Shown: positions 10,498 to 19,337, counted from the stretch's first letter. The stretch: 64,000 bases of DNA from Streptomyces scopuliridis RB72 (GCF_000718095.1 NZ_JOEI01000040.1:52883-116882); one strand, 5' to 3'. Notes: a model not told the origin generated them from the letters alone. Made by a program: numbers and translations.

Positions 10498-11371
10498 TGT
10501 CGCGGATGCCCGCGAACAGGTCGCTCTCGGGGAGGGATGTATCGACGAGCGACTTCGCGAGCTCGTACTCCTCCGTCGGCCAGACCTCCCGCTGGATGTC
10601 CATCGGGATACGGAACCAGCCGCCGTCCGGGTCGATCTGGGTGGCGTGCGCGATCAGCGCCTTGTCACGGATCTCGAAGAAGTCGGCACACGGAACATGC
10701 GTGGTCAGCGTCCGCTCCACGCGCTCGAACTCCTTCCAGCGCTCCAGCCACTCGCCGTACGGGGACTCAAGACCCCGGGCGAGCAGCGCCTCGTGGAGCG
10801 CGACCGTACGCGGCCGGTTGAAGCCCTGGTTGTAGTAGAGCTTCTCCGGCTGCCAGACGGGACCGAAGTCGTCCTCCGGGTACTTCTCCTTGTCCGCCGC
10901 GGCCTCGAACGCCACCATCGAGATCTTGTGGGTCATGATGTGGTCCGGGTGCGGATACCCGCCGTTCTCGTCGTACGTGGTGATGACCTGCGGCCGGAAC
11001 GACCGGATCAGGCGTACGAGACGGCCCGCCGCCTCGTCCACGTCCTCCAGCGCGAAGCAGCCCTCGGGCAGCGGCGGCAGCGGGTCGCCCTCGGGCAGAC
11101 CCGAGTCGACGTACCCCAGCCACTCCTGCTTGACGCCGAGGATCTCGCGCGCCTCGTCCATCTCCTTCTTGCGTACCTCGTGGATGTGCTCCTCGATATA
11201 GGCGTCACCCTGGAGCTTGGGGTTGAGGATGGAGCCGCGCTCGCCTCCCGTGCAGGTCACGACCAGCACGTCCACCCCCTCGGACACGTACTTGGCCATG
11301 GTGGCCGCGCCCTTGCTCGACTCGTCGTCGGGGTGGGCGTGAACGGCCATCAGTCGCAGCTGCTCAGTCAA
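10490..11371 (-). CDS. mca: Mycothiol S-conjugate amidase
   Basis: 293 residues from a TTG start with GAGGA 9 bp upstream, reading LTEQLRLMAVHAHPDDE. The LmbE-like zinc amidase fold is shown by AVHAHPDDES (first zinc site) and YPHPDHIMTH (second). The enzyme cleaves mycothiol S-conjugates of electrophiles and antibiotics into a mercapturic acid, which is exported, and GlcN-Ins, which is recycled to mycothiol. Length equals the usual Mca size and distinguishes it from the related deacetylase MshB. It is divergent from the DUF4307 gene and coupled to the small membrane gene downstream. In-frame ATGs further upstream would add unrelated residues. Confidence 0.93.
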   Translation of the reverse strand: MTEQLRLMAVHAHPDDESSKGAATMAKYVSEGVDVLVVTCTGGERGSILNPKLQGDAYIEEHIHEVRKKEMDEAREILGVKQEWLGYVDSGLPEGDPLPPLPEGCFALEDVDEAAGRLVRLIRSFRPQVITTYDENGGYPHPDHIMTHKISMVAFEAAADKEKYPEDDFGPVWQPEKLYYNQGFNRPRTVALHEALLARGLESPYGEWLERWKEFERVERTLTTHVPCADFFEIRDKALIAHATQIDPDGGWFRIPMDIQREVWPTEEYELAKSLVDTSLPESDLFAGIRDNG

Positions 11372-11470
11372 GACTCGATCCTCAGTGATGTGTCGCATCG
11401 GACGGCTTCTATAGTGACGGATATCGGGGGGCGGAAATTCCGGGTTGCCCGACTCCGAAGGGAAACGAAC

Positions 11471-11872
11471 ATGGCCGCGGTGCGCGAGGAGCCTCTCCGG
11501 AGCCGCTACGGCCGCTCGGCGGACCAGCGCGCGGACCGCGGTCTGAAGGTCGTCGGCGCGGTGCTCGGCGTCGCGCTGATCGGTCTGATCGGCTGGTTCG
11601 GCTATCACTACGTGGTCGACCGGAGTGTCTCCGGAGAGCTCATCAAGTTCAAGCGGGTTTCCGCCACCGAGGTCGAGGCGCATCTGGAGGTCCGCAAGGA
11701 CCGGGACGCCACCGGCAGCTGTACGTTGCGCTCCCTCGCGGAGAGCGGCGCGGAGGTCGGCCGGCTGGACGTGCGCTTCGGCGCGGGCGAGACGCGGATC
11801 GACCGGGTCGTCACGGTGCGTACCACGTCCAGCGCGACCAGTACCGAGCTGCTGGGCTGTACGTCGGACTGA
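11471..11872 (+). CDS. DUF4307 membrane protein
   Basis: 133 residues. A charged cytoplasmic N-terminus (EEPLRSRYGRSADQRADR) is followed by one transmembrane helix (VVGAVLGVALIGLIGWFGYHY) and an extracytoplasmic domain of about 90 residues ending in LLGCTSD, with Cys residues that may form a disulfide. This is the actinobacterial DUF4307 family, commonly found between mca and greA. AAGGGAAACGAAC precedes the ATG. Function unknown. Confidence 0.85.
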   Translation: MAAVREEPLRSRYGRSADQRADRGLKVVGAVLGVALIGLIGWFGYHYVVDRSVSGELIKFKRVSATEVEAHLEVRKDRDATGSCTLRSLAESGAEVGRLDVRFGAGETRIDRVVTVRTTSSATSTELLGCTSD

Positions 11873-12106
11873 GCCCCGCCCCGGGCGACGCGGGCTTCCC
11901 GGCGCCGGGAGCGGCGGAACCAGGGCCGGGACCCGCCGCCGGTATCGCCGATGGGCCGCGCTGACCTGCGTCGATGTAATTCTGATGGCTTTCGTCCTCC
12001 CCCTCGCGCCACGAAATTGTTAGGCTCGTGGTTTCGCCCACCCGAGAAGGCACATTCTTCTGGGTAGGGCGTTGCTTTGTATTCCCGGTACCTACGAGGA
12101 GCACCT

Positions 12107-12604
12107 GTGACCCAGACCAGTGAGAACGTCACCTGGCTCACCCAGGAGGCGTACAACCAGCTGAAGGCCGAGCTGGAGTACCTGTCTGGTCCCGCGCGCA
12201 CGGAGATCTCTATGAAGATCGCGGCGGCCCGTGAGGAGGGCGATCTGCGGGAGAACGGCGGGTACCACGCGGCCAAGGAGGAGCAGGGCAAGCAGGAGCT
12301 CCGAGTGCGCCAGCTGACCCAGCTCCTGCAGAACGCGAAGGTCGGCGAGGCCCCGGCGGACGACGGGATCGTCGAGCCCGGCATGGTCGTGACGATCGCC
12401 TTCGACGGAGATCCGGACGACACCCTGGACTTCCTGCTGGCCTCGCGCGAGTACGCCAGCTCGGACATCGAGACCTATTCGCCGCAGTCGCCGCTGGGCA
12501 GCGGTGTGAACGGCAAGAAGGTCGGCGAGAACGCGGAGTACGAGCTGCCCAACGGCAGGACCGCCTCCGTGAAGATCCTCAACGCCAAGCCCTACCAGGG
12601 CTGA
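12107..12604 (+). CDS. greA: Transcription elongation factor GreA
   Basis: 165 residues from a GTG with ACGAGGAGCACCT upstream. The N-terminal coiled coil contains EGDLRENGGYHAAKEEQ, with the acidic tip (D, E) that reaches into the RNA polymerase secondary channel and stimulates cleavage of backtracked RNA. The C-terminal FKBP-like domain follows from about residue 85. It is monocistronic and closed by a strong hairpin. Confidence 0.95.
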   Translation: MTQTSENVTWLTQEAYNQLKAELEYLSGPARTEISMKIAAAREEGDLRENGGYHAAKEEQGKQELRVRQLTQLLQNAKVGEAPADDGIVEPGMVVTIAFDGDPDDTLDFLLASREYASSDIETYSPQSPLGSGVNGKKVGENAEYELPNGRTASVKILNAKPYQG

Positions 12605-12607
12605 GCC

Positions 12608-12639
12608 AGGGCCGGTACACCCACGGGTGTACCGGCCCT
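12608..12639. terminator. greA/ilvA bidirectional terminator with duplicated arm
   Basis: A 15-bp perfect stem (AGGGCCGGTACACCC with GGGTGTACCGGCCCT) starts 4 bp after the greA stop. The 3' arm is repeated once more just downstream (ACGGGTGTACCGGCCC), so two alternative foldings are possible. The converging ilvA ends about 70 bp further on. Confidence 0.85.
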
Positions 12640-12710
12640 TACGGGTGTACCGGCCCTTACGCGGACCGCCGGGGTCCGGAACGCGGGCCCCTCAGCCCGG
12701 AGCGGGCCCC

Positions 12711-13976
12711 TCAGCCCAGAATCGTGTAGCCCGCCTCCCGCAGCGCCGCCGCCACCTCCGTGCAGTGCGCGGGCCCCTTGGTCTCCAGATGCACTTCCAC
12801 GTCCGCCTCCGTCAGCCCGAGCCGCGGATCGGTCCGTACATGGCTCACATCGAGCACATTGGCGTCGGCCACCGACAGCACCCCGAGCATCGTCGCCAGC
12901 GCGCCCGGCCGGTCCGTCACCCGCAGCCGCAGGCTCAGATAGCGTCCGGCCGCCGCCATGCCGTGGCGCAGGATGCGCTGCATCAGTACGGGGTCGACGT
13001 TGCCGCCCGAGAGCACCGCGACGACCGGGCCGCGGAAGGAGCCGGGGTCGCTGAGGAGCGCGGCCACCGGGCTGGCCCCGGCCGGTTCCACCACCAGCTT
13101 CGCCCGCTCCAGACAGAGCAGCAGGGCGCTGGACAGCTCGTCCTCGGAGACCGTACGCACCTCGTCGACCAGCTCCTGGACCAACTGGAACGGGATGTCA
13201 CCGGGGCGGCCCACCTTGATGCCGTCCGCCATCGTCTGCGGTGACTCGACCACCATCGGCCGGCCCGCCGCGAGCGAGGGCGGATACGCGGCGGCGCCCG
13301 CCGCCTGGACCCCGATCACCCGGATGTCGGGGCGCAGCGACTTCACCGCGAGGGCGATGCCAGCGGCCAGCCCGCCGCCGCCGATCCCGACGACGATCGT
13401 CCGTACCTCCGGGCACTGCTCCAGGATCTCCAGGCCGACCGTGCCCTGTCCGGCGATGATGTCCGGGTGGTCGAAGGGGTGGATGAAGACCGCGCCGGTG
13501 TTCCTGGCGTACTCCTCGGCGGCGGCCAGCGTCTCGTCCACGACCTGTCCGTGCAGCCGCACCTCCGCGCCGTAGTCGCGGGTCGCGGCGACCTTCGGCA
13601 GGGGCGCTCCGACCGGCATGAACACCGTCGACCGGACGCCGAGGAGGGTGGAGGCGAGCGCGACGCCCTGGGCGTGGTTGCCGGCGCTGGCCGCGACGAC
13701 GCCCGCCGCGCGCTCCTCCGGGGAGAGGCCGGCGATCCGTACGTACGCGCCGCGCAGCTTGAACGAGCCGGTCCGCTGGAGGTTCTCGCACTTGAAGAGG
13801 ACCGGTGCGCCGACCAGCTGCGTCAGATATCTGCTCCCCTCCATCGCGGTCATCCGCGCCACGCCGGACAGCATCTTCTGGGCCCCTCGGATGTCATCGA
13901 GAATCAGGGGGTGCGGAGGATGGTGCGCGTGGTGGTGCGCGGGGCGCGGCACCGGGCGGGACGTACCGAAGCTCAT
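12711..13976 (-). CDS. ilvA: Threonine ammonia-lyase (threonine deaminase)
   Basis: 421 residues. The PLP-binding Lys is in TGSFKLRGAY, and the Gly-rich phosphate-binding loop is VGIGGGGLAAG. A C-terminal ACT-like domain begins near residue 340 (LRLRVTDRPGALATMLG). It converts threonine to 2-oxobutyrate and ammonia, the first committed step to isoleucine. The single ACT-like domain and length place it with the shorter, catabolic-like enzymes common in actinobacteria rather than two-ACT biosynthetic IlvA. The His-rich N-terminal extension (HHHAHHPPHP) is unusual and could bind metal. It is divergent from the MarR gene. Confidence 0.92.
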   Translation of the reverse strand: MSFGTSRPVPRPAHHHAHHPPHPLILDDIRGAQKMLSGVARMTAMEGSRYLTQLVGAPVLFKCENLQRTGSFKLRGAYVRIAGLSPEERAAGVVAASAGNHAQGVALASTLLGVRSTVFMPVGAPLPKVAATRDYGAEVRLHGQVVDETLAAAEEYARNTGAVFIHPFDHPDIIAGQGTVGLEILEQCPEVRTIVVGIGGGGLAAGIALAVKSLRPDIRVIGVQAAGAAAYPPSLAAGRPMVVESPQTMADGIKVGRPGDIPFQLVQELVDEVRTVSEDELSSALLLCLERAKLVVEPAGASPVAALLSDPGSFRGPVVAVLSGGNVDPVLMQRILRHGMAAAGRYLSLRLRVTDRPGALATMLGVLSVADANVLDVSHVRTDPRLGLTEADVEVHLETKGPAHCTEVAAALREAGYTILG

Positions 13977-14027
13977 GAGTGCCAGTCTCGCAGCTCACGG
14001 GCCGGGCGGCCGTCGGCGTCCACCGCC

Positions 14028-14096
14028 GGGCTCCGGCCGGGGTCGGGTACGGGCTCCGACCGAGGCCGGGTACGGGCTCCGAACCGGGTCGGGTAC
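14028..14096. repeat. Three tandem 23-bp repeats in the ilvA-marR intergenic region
   Basis: Units at 14028-14050, 14051-14073 and 14074-14096 each begin GGGCTCCG and end CGGGTAC, with two or three substitutions between copies. More degenerate GGTACGGGTCAGG-type steps continue to about 14150. No coding frame is convincing here; it may be a spacer or a regulator-binding array. Confidence 0.7.
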
Positions 14097-14222
14097 GGCA
14101 ACAGGTACGGGTCAGGTGCAGGTCGGGTGCGGCATCAGGTTTACGCAGGGCAGGTACGGTCCAAGCCATCGCCGCGTACTCTGTCCCCCACCAACCGACC
14201 CCCGCACGAGAGAGCCCCAGCC

Positions 14223-14834
14223 ATGCCCCCCATTCAGGACATGACTTCCGCTGCGTCGGTCTCCAGGGAGACGGCCTCCGAACCCTCGGACGACGCCGGC
14301 CTCCTCGATGCCCTCCAGCACCAGGTGGCCGTCTTCGCCCGGCGGGCCGAACAGACGCGGCTCGGCGGTGTGGGCCAGGTCCGCAACTCGATGGACCGCG
14401 CCGCGTATCTGCTGCTCAACCGGCTCGACCGGGAAGGCCCGATGGGCGTCAAGGCGCTGGCCGCCGGGATGGGCATCGACTCCTCGACGGTCACCCGGCA
14501 GGTCGCGCCGCTGGTCGACAGCGGCCTGGTCAAGCGCACCTCGCATCCGGAGGACGGCCGCGCGGTCGTGCTCGAACTGTCGCCGCGCGGACTGGCCAGA
14601 CTCGAAGAGGTCCGCTCGTCACGGCGCGAGCTGATGGCGCAGGTCACGGGCGGCTGGACGGAGGACGAGCGGAACTCCTTCACCACGCTGCTCACCCGGT
14701 TCAACGGCGCGCTCTCGGCGCGGGCGGCCGGACTGCCCTCCAGTGACGGCGGTACGGGTGATGAGGACGGCACAGGCGGTACGGGCGGTACGGATGAGCC
14801 GGGCGCGGTCGCGGACGCGGGGACGCCCTCTTGA
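14223..14834 (+). CDS. MarR-family transcriptional regulator
   Basis: 203 residues from ATG 14223 (an in-frame ATG at 14241 is possible). The winged helix-turn-helix spans about residues 45-130, with GVKALAAGMGIDSSTVTRQV as helix-turn-helix and HPEDGRAVVLELSPRG as the wing. The last 35 residues are a Gly/Thr/Asp-rich disordered tail of repeated GGTG steps. It diverges from ilvA, so it could control that gene or itself; the 23-bp tandem array lies in the shared upstream region. Ligand unknown. Confidence 0.88.
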   Translation: MPPIQDMTSAASVSRETASEPSDDAGLLDALQHQVAVFARRAEQTRLGGVGQVRNSMDRAAYLLLNRLDREGPMGVKALAAGMGIDSSTVTRQVAPLVDSGLVKRTSHPEDGRAVVLELSPRGLARLEEVRSSRRELMAQVTGGWTEDERNSFTTLLTRFNGALSARAAGLPSSDGGTGDEDGTGGTGGTDEPGAVADAGTPS

Positions 14835-14866
14835 CCCTGAACCCCTGACTGGCCTCATATGAGGTC

Positions 14867-15379
14867 GTGCGAGAGCGGCGGGCTGCCTTGGATCGCCGCC
14901 GCGCCCGGGAGTTCGAGGCGTTCGCAGCGGGCGCGGCCGGCCGGCTGCTGCATGCGGCCGTACTGCTCACGGGCGAGCCGCCCGACGCCACCCCGCGGGC
15001 CCAGCGCCTGCTGATCGCCGCGCTGTCCCGTACGTACGCGGAGTGGGACCGGCTCAGTGGCGCCGACGGCGAGGATCCGTACGACCGCGCCCGCCGGGAG
15101 CTGGTGCTGCGCTTCGCCCGCGAGGCCGCCTGGCGCGACCCGGTCCGGCGGGGCGGCCGGGCGGCCGGCGTGCTCGGGGGGCTCGGTCCGCAGGAACGTA
15201 TCGTCCTGGTGCTGCGCCTGTACGAGGGGCTGGCCGAGGAGCAGACCGCGGCGCTGATCGGTCTCACGGAGGAGCGGGTCCGCGTGGTCTGCGCGCGGGC
15301 GGTCGCGGCGATGCGCGAGCCGTCGCGGCGGCGCCGTACGAGGCCGGGCCCGTCCGGACTCCGGGAGGCGGGCCCATGA
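14867..15379 (+). CDS. Sigma-70 region-4-like regulatory protein
   Basis: About 170 residues, rich in Arg and Ala. The C-terminal half, LGPQERIVLVLRLYEGLAEEQTAAL plus LTEERVRVVCARAVAAMR (two adjoining stretches), looks like sigma factor region 4, including a helix-turn-helix. The N-terminal part is a poor match to region 2 of ECF sigma factors and lacks a clear linker, so this may be a degenerate or accessory sigma factor. GTG 14867 has GAGG too close and a TTG at 14888 has none, so the start is uncertain. It overlaps the next small membrane protein by ATGA, as sigma/anti-sigma pairs do. Confidence 0.65.
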   Translation: MRERRAALDRRRAREFEAFAAGAAGRLLHAAVLLTGEPPDATPRAQRLLIAALSRTYAEWDRLSGADGEDPYDRARRELVLRFAREAAWRDPVRRGGRAAGVLGGLGPQERIVLVLRLYEGLAEEQTAALIGLTEERVRVVCARAVAAMREPSRRRRTRPGPSGLREAGP

Positions 15380-15630
15380 GGGGCGCCGACCGGAAGCGGG
15401 CCGAGGTGCTTCGGATGATGCTGGATCCGGTACGCCCCGACGTACCCGCCGATATCGTCCGCCGCGCCACCGAACGCGGGGCCCGGCTGCTGCGCAGACG
15501 CCGGGCCGCGCGGCGGGTGATCTGGACGCTGCTGATCGTGGCGCTGATCATGTTCGGGGTCTGGGCGTCGGCCGCGCATCCGTGGTCGGTGCCGCCGACG
15601 GAGACGACACCGCCGCTGGAGGACTGGTGA
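15376..15630 (+). CDS. Small single-pass membrane protein coupled to the sigma-like gene
   Basis: 84 residues: a basic N-terminal half (ATERGARLLRRRRAARR), one transmembrane helix (VIWTLLIVALIMFGVWASA) and a short Pro/Thr-rich outside tail. GGGAGGCGG precedes the ATG, which overlaps the stop of the sigma-like gene. The coupling and topology fit a membrane partner of that protein, but no known anti-sigma motif is present. Confidence 0.7.
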   Translation: MRGADRKRAEVLRMMLDPVRPDVPADIVRRATERGARLLRRRRAARRVIWTLLIVALIMFGVWASAAHPWSVPPTETTPPLEDW

Positions 15631-15732
15631 CGGTCCGGACTTGTGACGGTCCGGCCGGTCGGCCTCCAGCGGCGGTGAGCGATCAGTGGTTCAGCGGGTA
15701 GCGGTTCAGCGGTCAGCGGGTGAAGGGGTTGT

Positions 15733-16893
15733 TCAGCCCAGGGCCTGCTGGAGATCGGCCAGCAGATCGTCGGCGGACTCGATCCCCACGGAGAGCCTGA
15801 CCAGGTCGGAGGGCACCTCCAGCGCCGAACCCGCCGCCGAGGCGTGCGTCATCCGGCCGGGGTGCTCGATCAGGGACTCGACACCGCCGAGGGACTCGCC
15901 GAGCGTGAACAGCTTCGCGCGGTCGCAGACCGCGACCGCCGCCTCCTCGCCGTCCTTGACCTGGAAGGAGATCATCCCGCCGAACGCCTTCATCTGCTTG
16001 GCGGCGACCTCGTGGCCCGGGTGCTCGGGCAGCCCCGGGTAGAGGACCTTGGAGACGCGGGGGTGCGAGGTGAGCATCTCGGTGATGCGCGTGGCGTTCT
16101 CGCTGTGCCGGTCCATCCGTACGGCGAGGGTCTTGATGCCGCGCAGCACCAGCCAGGCGTCGAAGGGACCGGCGACGGCCCCCATCGCGTTCTGGTGGTA
16201 GGCCAGCTCGTCGGCCAGCTCCGCGTCGTCGACGATCAGGGCGCCGCCGACGACGTCGGAGTGCCCGCCCATGTACTTCGTCGTCGAGTGGACGACGACG
16301 TCGGCGCCGAGCGCCAGCGGCTGCTGGAGGTAGGGGCTGGCGAAGGTGTTGTCGACGACGAGCCGCACCCCGGCCGAGCGCGCGATCCCGGCGAGCTGGG
16401 CGATGTCGGTGATGTTGAGGAGCGGGTTCGAGGGGGTCTCGACCCAGATCGCCTTCGTACGCGGGGTGAGCGCGGCCTGTACGGCCGCCGGGTCCGAGGT
16501 GTCCGCGACCGAGAAGTCCACGCCCCAGCGGGAGACGACCTTGGCGAAGAGCCGGAACGTGCCGCCGTAGGCGTCGTTCGGGATCACGACATGGTCGCCG
16601 GGCGCCAGCAGCGTACGCAGCAGGCAGTCCTCGGCGGCGAGCCCGGACGCGAAGGCGAGCCCGCGCCGGCCGCCCTCCAGGGCCGCGAGGTTCTCCTCCA
16701 GCGCGGTGCGGGTGGGGTTGGCGCTGCGGCTGTACTCGTAGCCGCCGCGGAGGCCGCCGACGCCGTCCTGCTTGTAGGTGGACACCTGGTAGATCGGCGG
16801 GACGACGGCGCCGGTGAGGGGGTCCGCGGTGTTGCCCGCGTGGATGGCGCGGGTCTCGAAGTGGTGCGGGTCGCTGGTGTGCTGGTGGGTCAT
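15733..16893 (-). CDS. metB: Cystathionine gamma-synthase/lyase (Cys/Met metabolism PLP enzyme)
   Basis: 386 residues. The PLP Lys lies in VVHSTTKYMGGHSDVVGG, and SRSANPTRTALEENLAALEG with FASGLAAEDCLL are standard family segments. The family carries out gamma-replacement (O-succinyl/acetylhomoserine plus cysteine to cystathionine) or gamma-elimination, and sequence alone does not separate the two. In streptomycetes the reverse transsulfuration role is also plausible. The ATG at 16893 reads MTHQHTSDPHHFETRAIHAG, a good family N-terminus. A class B palindromic repeat lies 135 bp upstream of its start. Confidence 0.9.
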   Translation of the reverse strand: MTHQHTSDPHHFETRAIHAGNTADPLTGAVVPPIYQVSTYKQDGVGGLRGGYEYSRSANPTRTALEENLAALEGGRRGLAFASGLAAEDCLLRTLLAPGDHVVIPNDAYGGTFRLFAKVVSRWGVDFSVADTSDPAAVQAALTPRTKAIWVETPSNPLLNITDIAQLAGIARSAGVRLVVDNTFASPYLQQPLALGADVVVHSTTKYMGGHSDVVGGALIVDDAELADELAYHQNAMGAVAGPFDAWLVLRGIKTLAVRMDRHSENATRITEMLTSHPRVSKVLYPGLPEHPGHEVAAKQMKAFGGMISFQVKDGEEAAVAVCDRAKLFTLGESLGGVESLIEHPGRMTHASAAGSALEVPSDLVRLSVGIESADDLLADLQQALG

Positions 16894-17027
16894 GGGTCCT
16901 GAGGGTAGCGCCGCGTCGCCTCCCGGCGGTGCGCCTTCCGACGGGGGGATCGGTCGCGTTGTCCGGGTTGCGGTCGCGGCGCACCCACCCCCAGCCTCAG
17001 CGAGGTCGCGGGGTTGCGGGGCCCACC

Positions 17028-17144
17028 GGCGGGAGGGGGTCGAGGTCGGAGGAGGTGCGTGTCCGGACGTAAAGCGTCGCAGCTCGCGCGAAGCGCGGTG
17101 ACCACGCGACGGAGTCGCATATCGACCGCAGCGCAGTCCGGAGC
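17028..17144 (+). repeat. Palindromic repeat, class B, copy 1
   Basis: 117 bp: a G-rich head (GGCGGGAGGGGGTCG...GGAGGAGG), then an 82-bp core from GTCCGGACGTAAAGCG to GCAGTCCGGA holding small hairpins (CGTCGC...GCGACG, CGCGcgaagCGCG, GTCGcatatCGAC). It differs from the copy at 29319-29435 at a single base. The head is nearly identical to that of the class A elements. It ends against the 5' part of the following gene, whose reading frame continues back into it with no ordinary start codon. Confidence 0.9.
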
Positions 17145-17279
17145 AGGGGCGGTATCCGCCAGGTCGCCCCGGGATCGCCCGATGCCGCCGATCCGGCCGC
17201 GTACGGCTTCGTACGGCAGGAGGCGCTGGACGTCCGGCTGCCGGGGCCCGACCAGGACCTCCTCGACGTACTCGATGTC

Positions 17280-18200
17280 GTGCAGCGCACCCAGGACTGG
17301 CGGGCCGCCGCGCAGCTGCTCGCGGGCACCGCCAAGGAGGGCGAGGTGCGCTGGCAGCGCGTGCAGGCGTTCGCCGGGGCGGCCTCGCTGGAGCTTCAGG
17401 CGGCGGGCGGGCCCGCCAAGGACGGGCAGCGGCCGGCGGGCGGGGCATGGCTGCGGGCCTGGCGCGCGGAGTCGCCGAAGGACGCGGGCGGGGCGGCGGT
17501 GCACGCGGAGTTCCTGGTGCAGCAGGCGTGGCGGTCCTCGGCGGCCGGGACCGATGAGTTCCGGATCATCCTGGAGGAGGCCCGGACGGTGTGCGGCGAG
17601 GCGGCGCTGCTGGCGCCCGGCGACCCCGTGCCGTACATCATCGAACTGGCCGTGGCCCGTGGACTCGGGTACTCGCCCGAGCAGTTCGACCAGCTGTGGG
17701 CGAAGGTGATCGACCGCGCTCCGGCGCACATGGGGGCGCATCTGGCGGCGCTGCACTACTGGTGCGAGAAGTGGCACGGCTCCCGCGACGAGGCCGACCG
17801 GTTCGCGACCGCGGCGGCGGCGCGCGCGCCGCGGGGCTCGCTGCTGGCGGCGCTGCCGCTGTTCGCGGTGTACGAGCACCTTCCCGAGGTCAATCTGGTG
17901 CAGGGGTTCTACCAGAGCGCGGTGGTCACGAAGGCGGTGGAGGGCGCGCTCTTCGCGGTCCACGCGGCCCGGCAGGACGACCCGATGCTCCCGCACGCAC
18001 GGCATCTGCTGATCCTCTTCCTCGTACGGTCCGAGCGGTGGGCGGAGGCGATGAACCAGCTGGTACAGGTCGACGGCCATGTCGGAGCGCTGCCCTGGAC
18101 GCATGACGGCGACCCGGCGGCGGAGTACACGGTGTACCGGGCGCTGGCGGTGGCGGGGTACGAGGCGAACGGCGGCAGCCCGGCGACGCTGCCGCGCTGA
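17280..18200 (+). CDS. TPR-like hypothetical protein with unclear 5' end
   Basis: 306 residues from GTG 17280, all-helical and Ala-rich, with TPR-like pairs such as DPVPYIIELAVARGLGY and HARHLLILFLVRSERWAEA. Coding character continues upstream in the same frame: from about 17181 it reads DAADPAAYGFVRQEALDVRL and on to the GTG. The frame stays open back to a TAA at 17070, inside the class B repeat, with no ATG, GTG or TTG. The authentic start was therefore probably lost when the repeat was placed there, or translation uses a rare codon (ATC at 17154 follows AGGGGCGG). The gene lies between metB and msrA; no function is known. Confidence 0.75.
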   Translation: MQRTQDWRAAAQLLAGTAKEGEVRWQRVQAFAGAASLELQAAGGPAKDGQRPAGGAWLRAWRAESPKDAGGAAVHAEFLVQQAWRSSAAGTDEFRIILEEARTVCGEAALLAPGDPVPYIIELAVARGLGYSPEQFDQLWAKVIDRAPAHMGAHLAALHYWCEKWHGSRDEADRFATAAAARAPRGSLLAALPLFAVYEHLPEVNLVQGFYQSAVVTKAVEGALFAVHAARQDDPMLPHARHLLILFLVRSERWAEAMNQLVQVDGHVGALPWTHDGDPAAEYTVYRALAVAGYEANGGSPATLPR

Positions 18201-18272
18201 CCTCCGGGCCCTCGGAATGTCCGGGCCCTCTCATACGTTCCTCTGAGCAGGACCCCACACCTGAGGAGAGCC

Positions 18273-18929
18273 ATGTTCCTGCGACGCACCCCCGAGCTCC
18301 CCACTCCCGAGCAGGCCCTGCGCGGCCGCCCGGAGCCGGCGTTCGCGGTCCCCTCCCGCCACACGGTCCTCGGCCACCCCCTGCTGGGCCCGTACCCGGA
18401 GGGTCTGGAGACCGCCGACTTCGGCCTGGGCTGTTTCTGGGGCGCGGAGCGTACGTTCTGGCAGAAGGAAGGCGTCTGGACCACGCTGGTCGGCTACCAG
18501 GGCGGCTCCACGCCGAACCCCACCTACGAAGAGGTCTGCTCGGGCCTGACGGGCCACACGGAGGCGGTGCGTGTCGTCTACGACCCCAAGGTCGTCTCGT
18601 ACGCCGACCTGCTGAAGCTCTTCTGGGAGTCCCACAACCCGACCCAGGGCTTCCGCCAGGGCAATGACGTCGGCACGCAGTACCGCTCGGCGATCTACCC
18701 GCACACACCGGCCCAGTCCGAGGCCGCGGAATCCTCCCGCGCGGCCTACCAGAAGGTCCTGACGGGCAACGGCTACGGCGCGATCACCACGGAGATCCTC
18801 CCGGCGGAAGGCCGCACCTTCTACCCGGCGGAGGCCGACCACCAGCAGTACCTCGACAAGAACCCGGCAGGCTACTGCGGCCTCGGCGGCACGGGCGTCT
18901 CCTGCCCGATCGGCGTGGCCTCCGCCTGA
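18273..18929 (+). CDS. msrA: Peptide-methionine (S)-S-oxide reductase
   Basis: 218 residues with GAGGAGAGCC before the ATG. The catalytic Cys is in [13 protein letters not shown]; conserved [18 protein letters not shown] and [11 protein letters not shown] follow. The C-terminal [13 protein letters not shown] carries the resolving cysteines. The enzyme repairs S-epimers of methionine sulfoxide in proteins and free methionine, using thioredoxin. Length is standard. Confidence 0.95.
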   Translation: MFLRRTPELPTPEQALRGRPEPAFAVPSRHTVLGHPLLGPYPEGLETADFGLGCFWGAERTFWQKEGVWTTLVGYQGGSTPNPTYEEVCSGLTGHTEAVRVVYDPKVVSYADLLKLFWESHNPTQGFRQGNDVGTQYRSAIYPHTPAQSEAAESSRAAYQKVLTGNGYGAITTEILPAEGRTFYPAEADHQQYLDKNPAGYCGLGGTGVSCPIGVASA

Positions 18930-18949
18930 CCCGCCCGCCCCGTAGCCGG

Positions 18950-18984
18950 TGGCCCGGTCCGCCCGGTCGGGCTACCGGGCCACG
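18950..18984. terminator. Hairpin between msrA and the PH-domain gene
   Basis: GTGGCCCGG pairs with CCGGGCCAC, 21 bp downstream of the msrA stop. The right arm overlaps the last codons of the converging PH-domain gene. Alternative pairing of GTAGCC (18943) with GGCTAC (18971) is also possible. Confidence 0.55.
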
Positions 18985-19337
18985 AACTGGGTCAGGATGG
19001 CCTGGACCTCGTAGATGTCGACGCCCTTCGTGAACGTCTTCTGGATCGGCGCGGGGTTGCTGGAGATCCAGATCTTCAGCTCGGCGTCGAGGTCGAACGT
19101 GCCGGCCGTCTCCACCGCGAAGTGCGTGATGCTCTTGTAGGGGATGGAGTGGTACTCCACCTTCTTGCCGGTGATCCCCTGCTTGTCGACGAGGATGAGC
19201 CGGCGGTCGGTGAAGAGCATGGTGTCGCGGATCAACGTGTACGCGGCACGCACCTGTTCGCCCTGGCCCAGGAGGCGCGCGTAGTCCTGCTGGGCCGCCG
19301 TCGGGTCGACCGTGTGCGCGTTGCCGAACAGTGCCAT
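18972..19337 (-). CDS. Bacterial PH-domain protein (bPH_1)
   Basis: 121 residues forming one bacterial pleckstrin-homology-like domain. Recognisable pieces are DTMLFTDRRLILVDKQGITGKKVEYHSIPYKSI (in short runs: LFTDRRLILVDKQG, then YHSIPYKSITHF) and the C-terminal helix VDIYEVQAILTQFV. No signal peptide or membrane helix. Family function is unknown; some members form rings or respond to stress. It is monocistronic and its promoter region holds the start of a decayed endonuclease gene on the other strand. Confidence 0.88.
   Translation of the reverse strand: MALFGNAHTVDPTAAQQDYARLLGQGEQVRAAYTLIRDTMLFTDRRLILVDKQGITGKKVEYHSIPYKSITHFAVETAGTFDLDAELKIWISSNPAPIQKTFTKGVDIYEVQAILTQFVAR

Noticed and set aside
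14859..14890. ATG 14859 as the start of the sigma-like gene
   Set aside because: It is out of frame with the region-4-like sequence; GTG 14867 or TTG 14888 are in frame.
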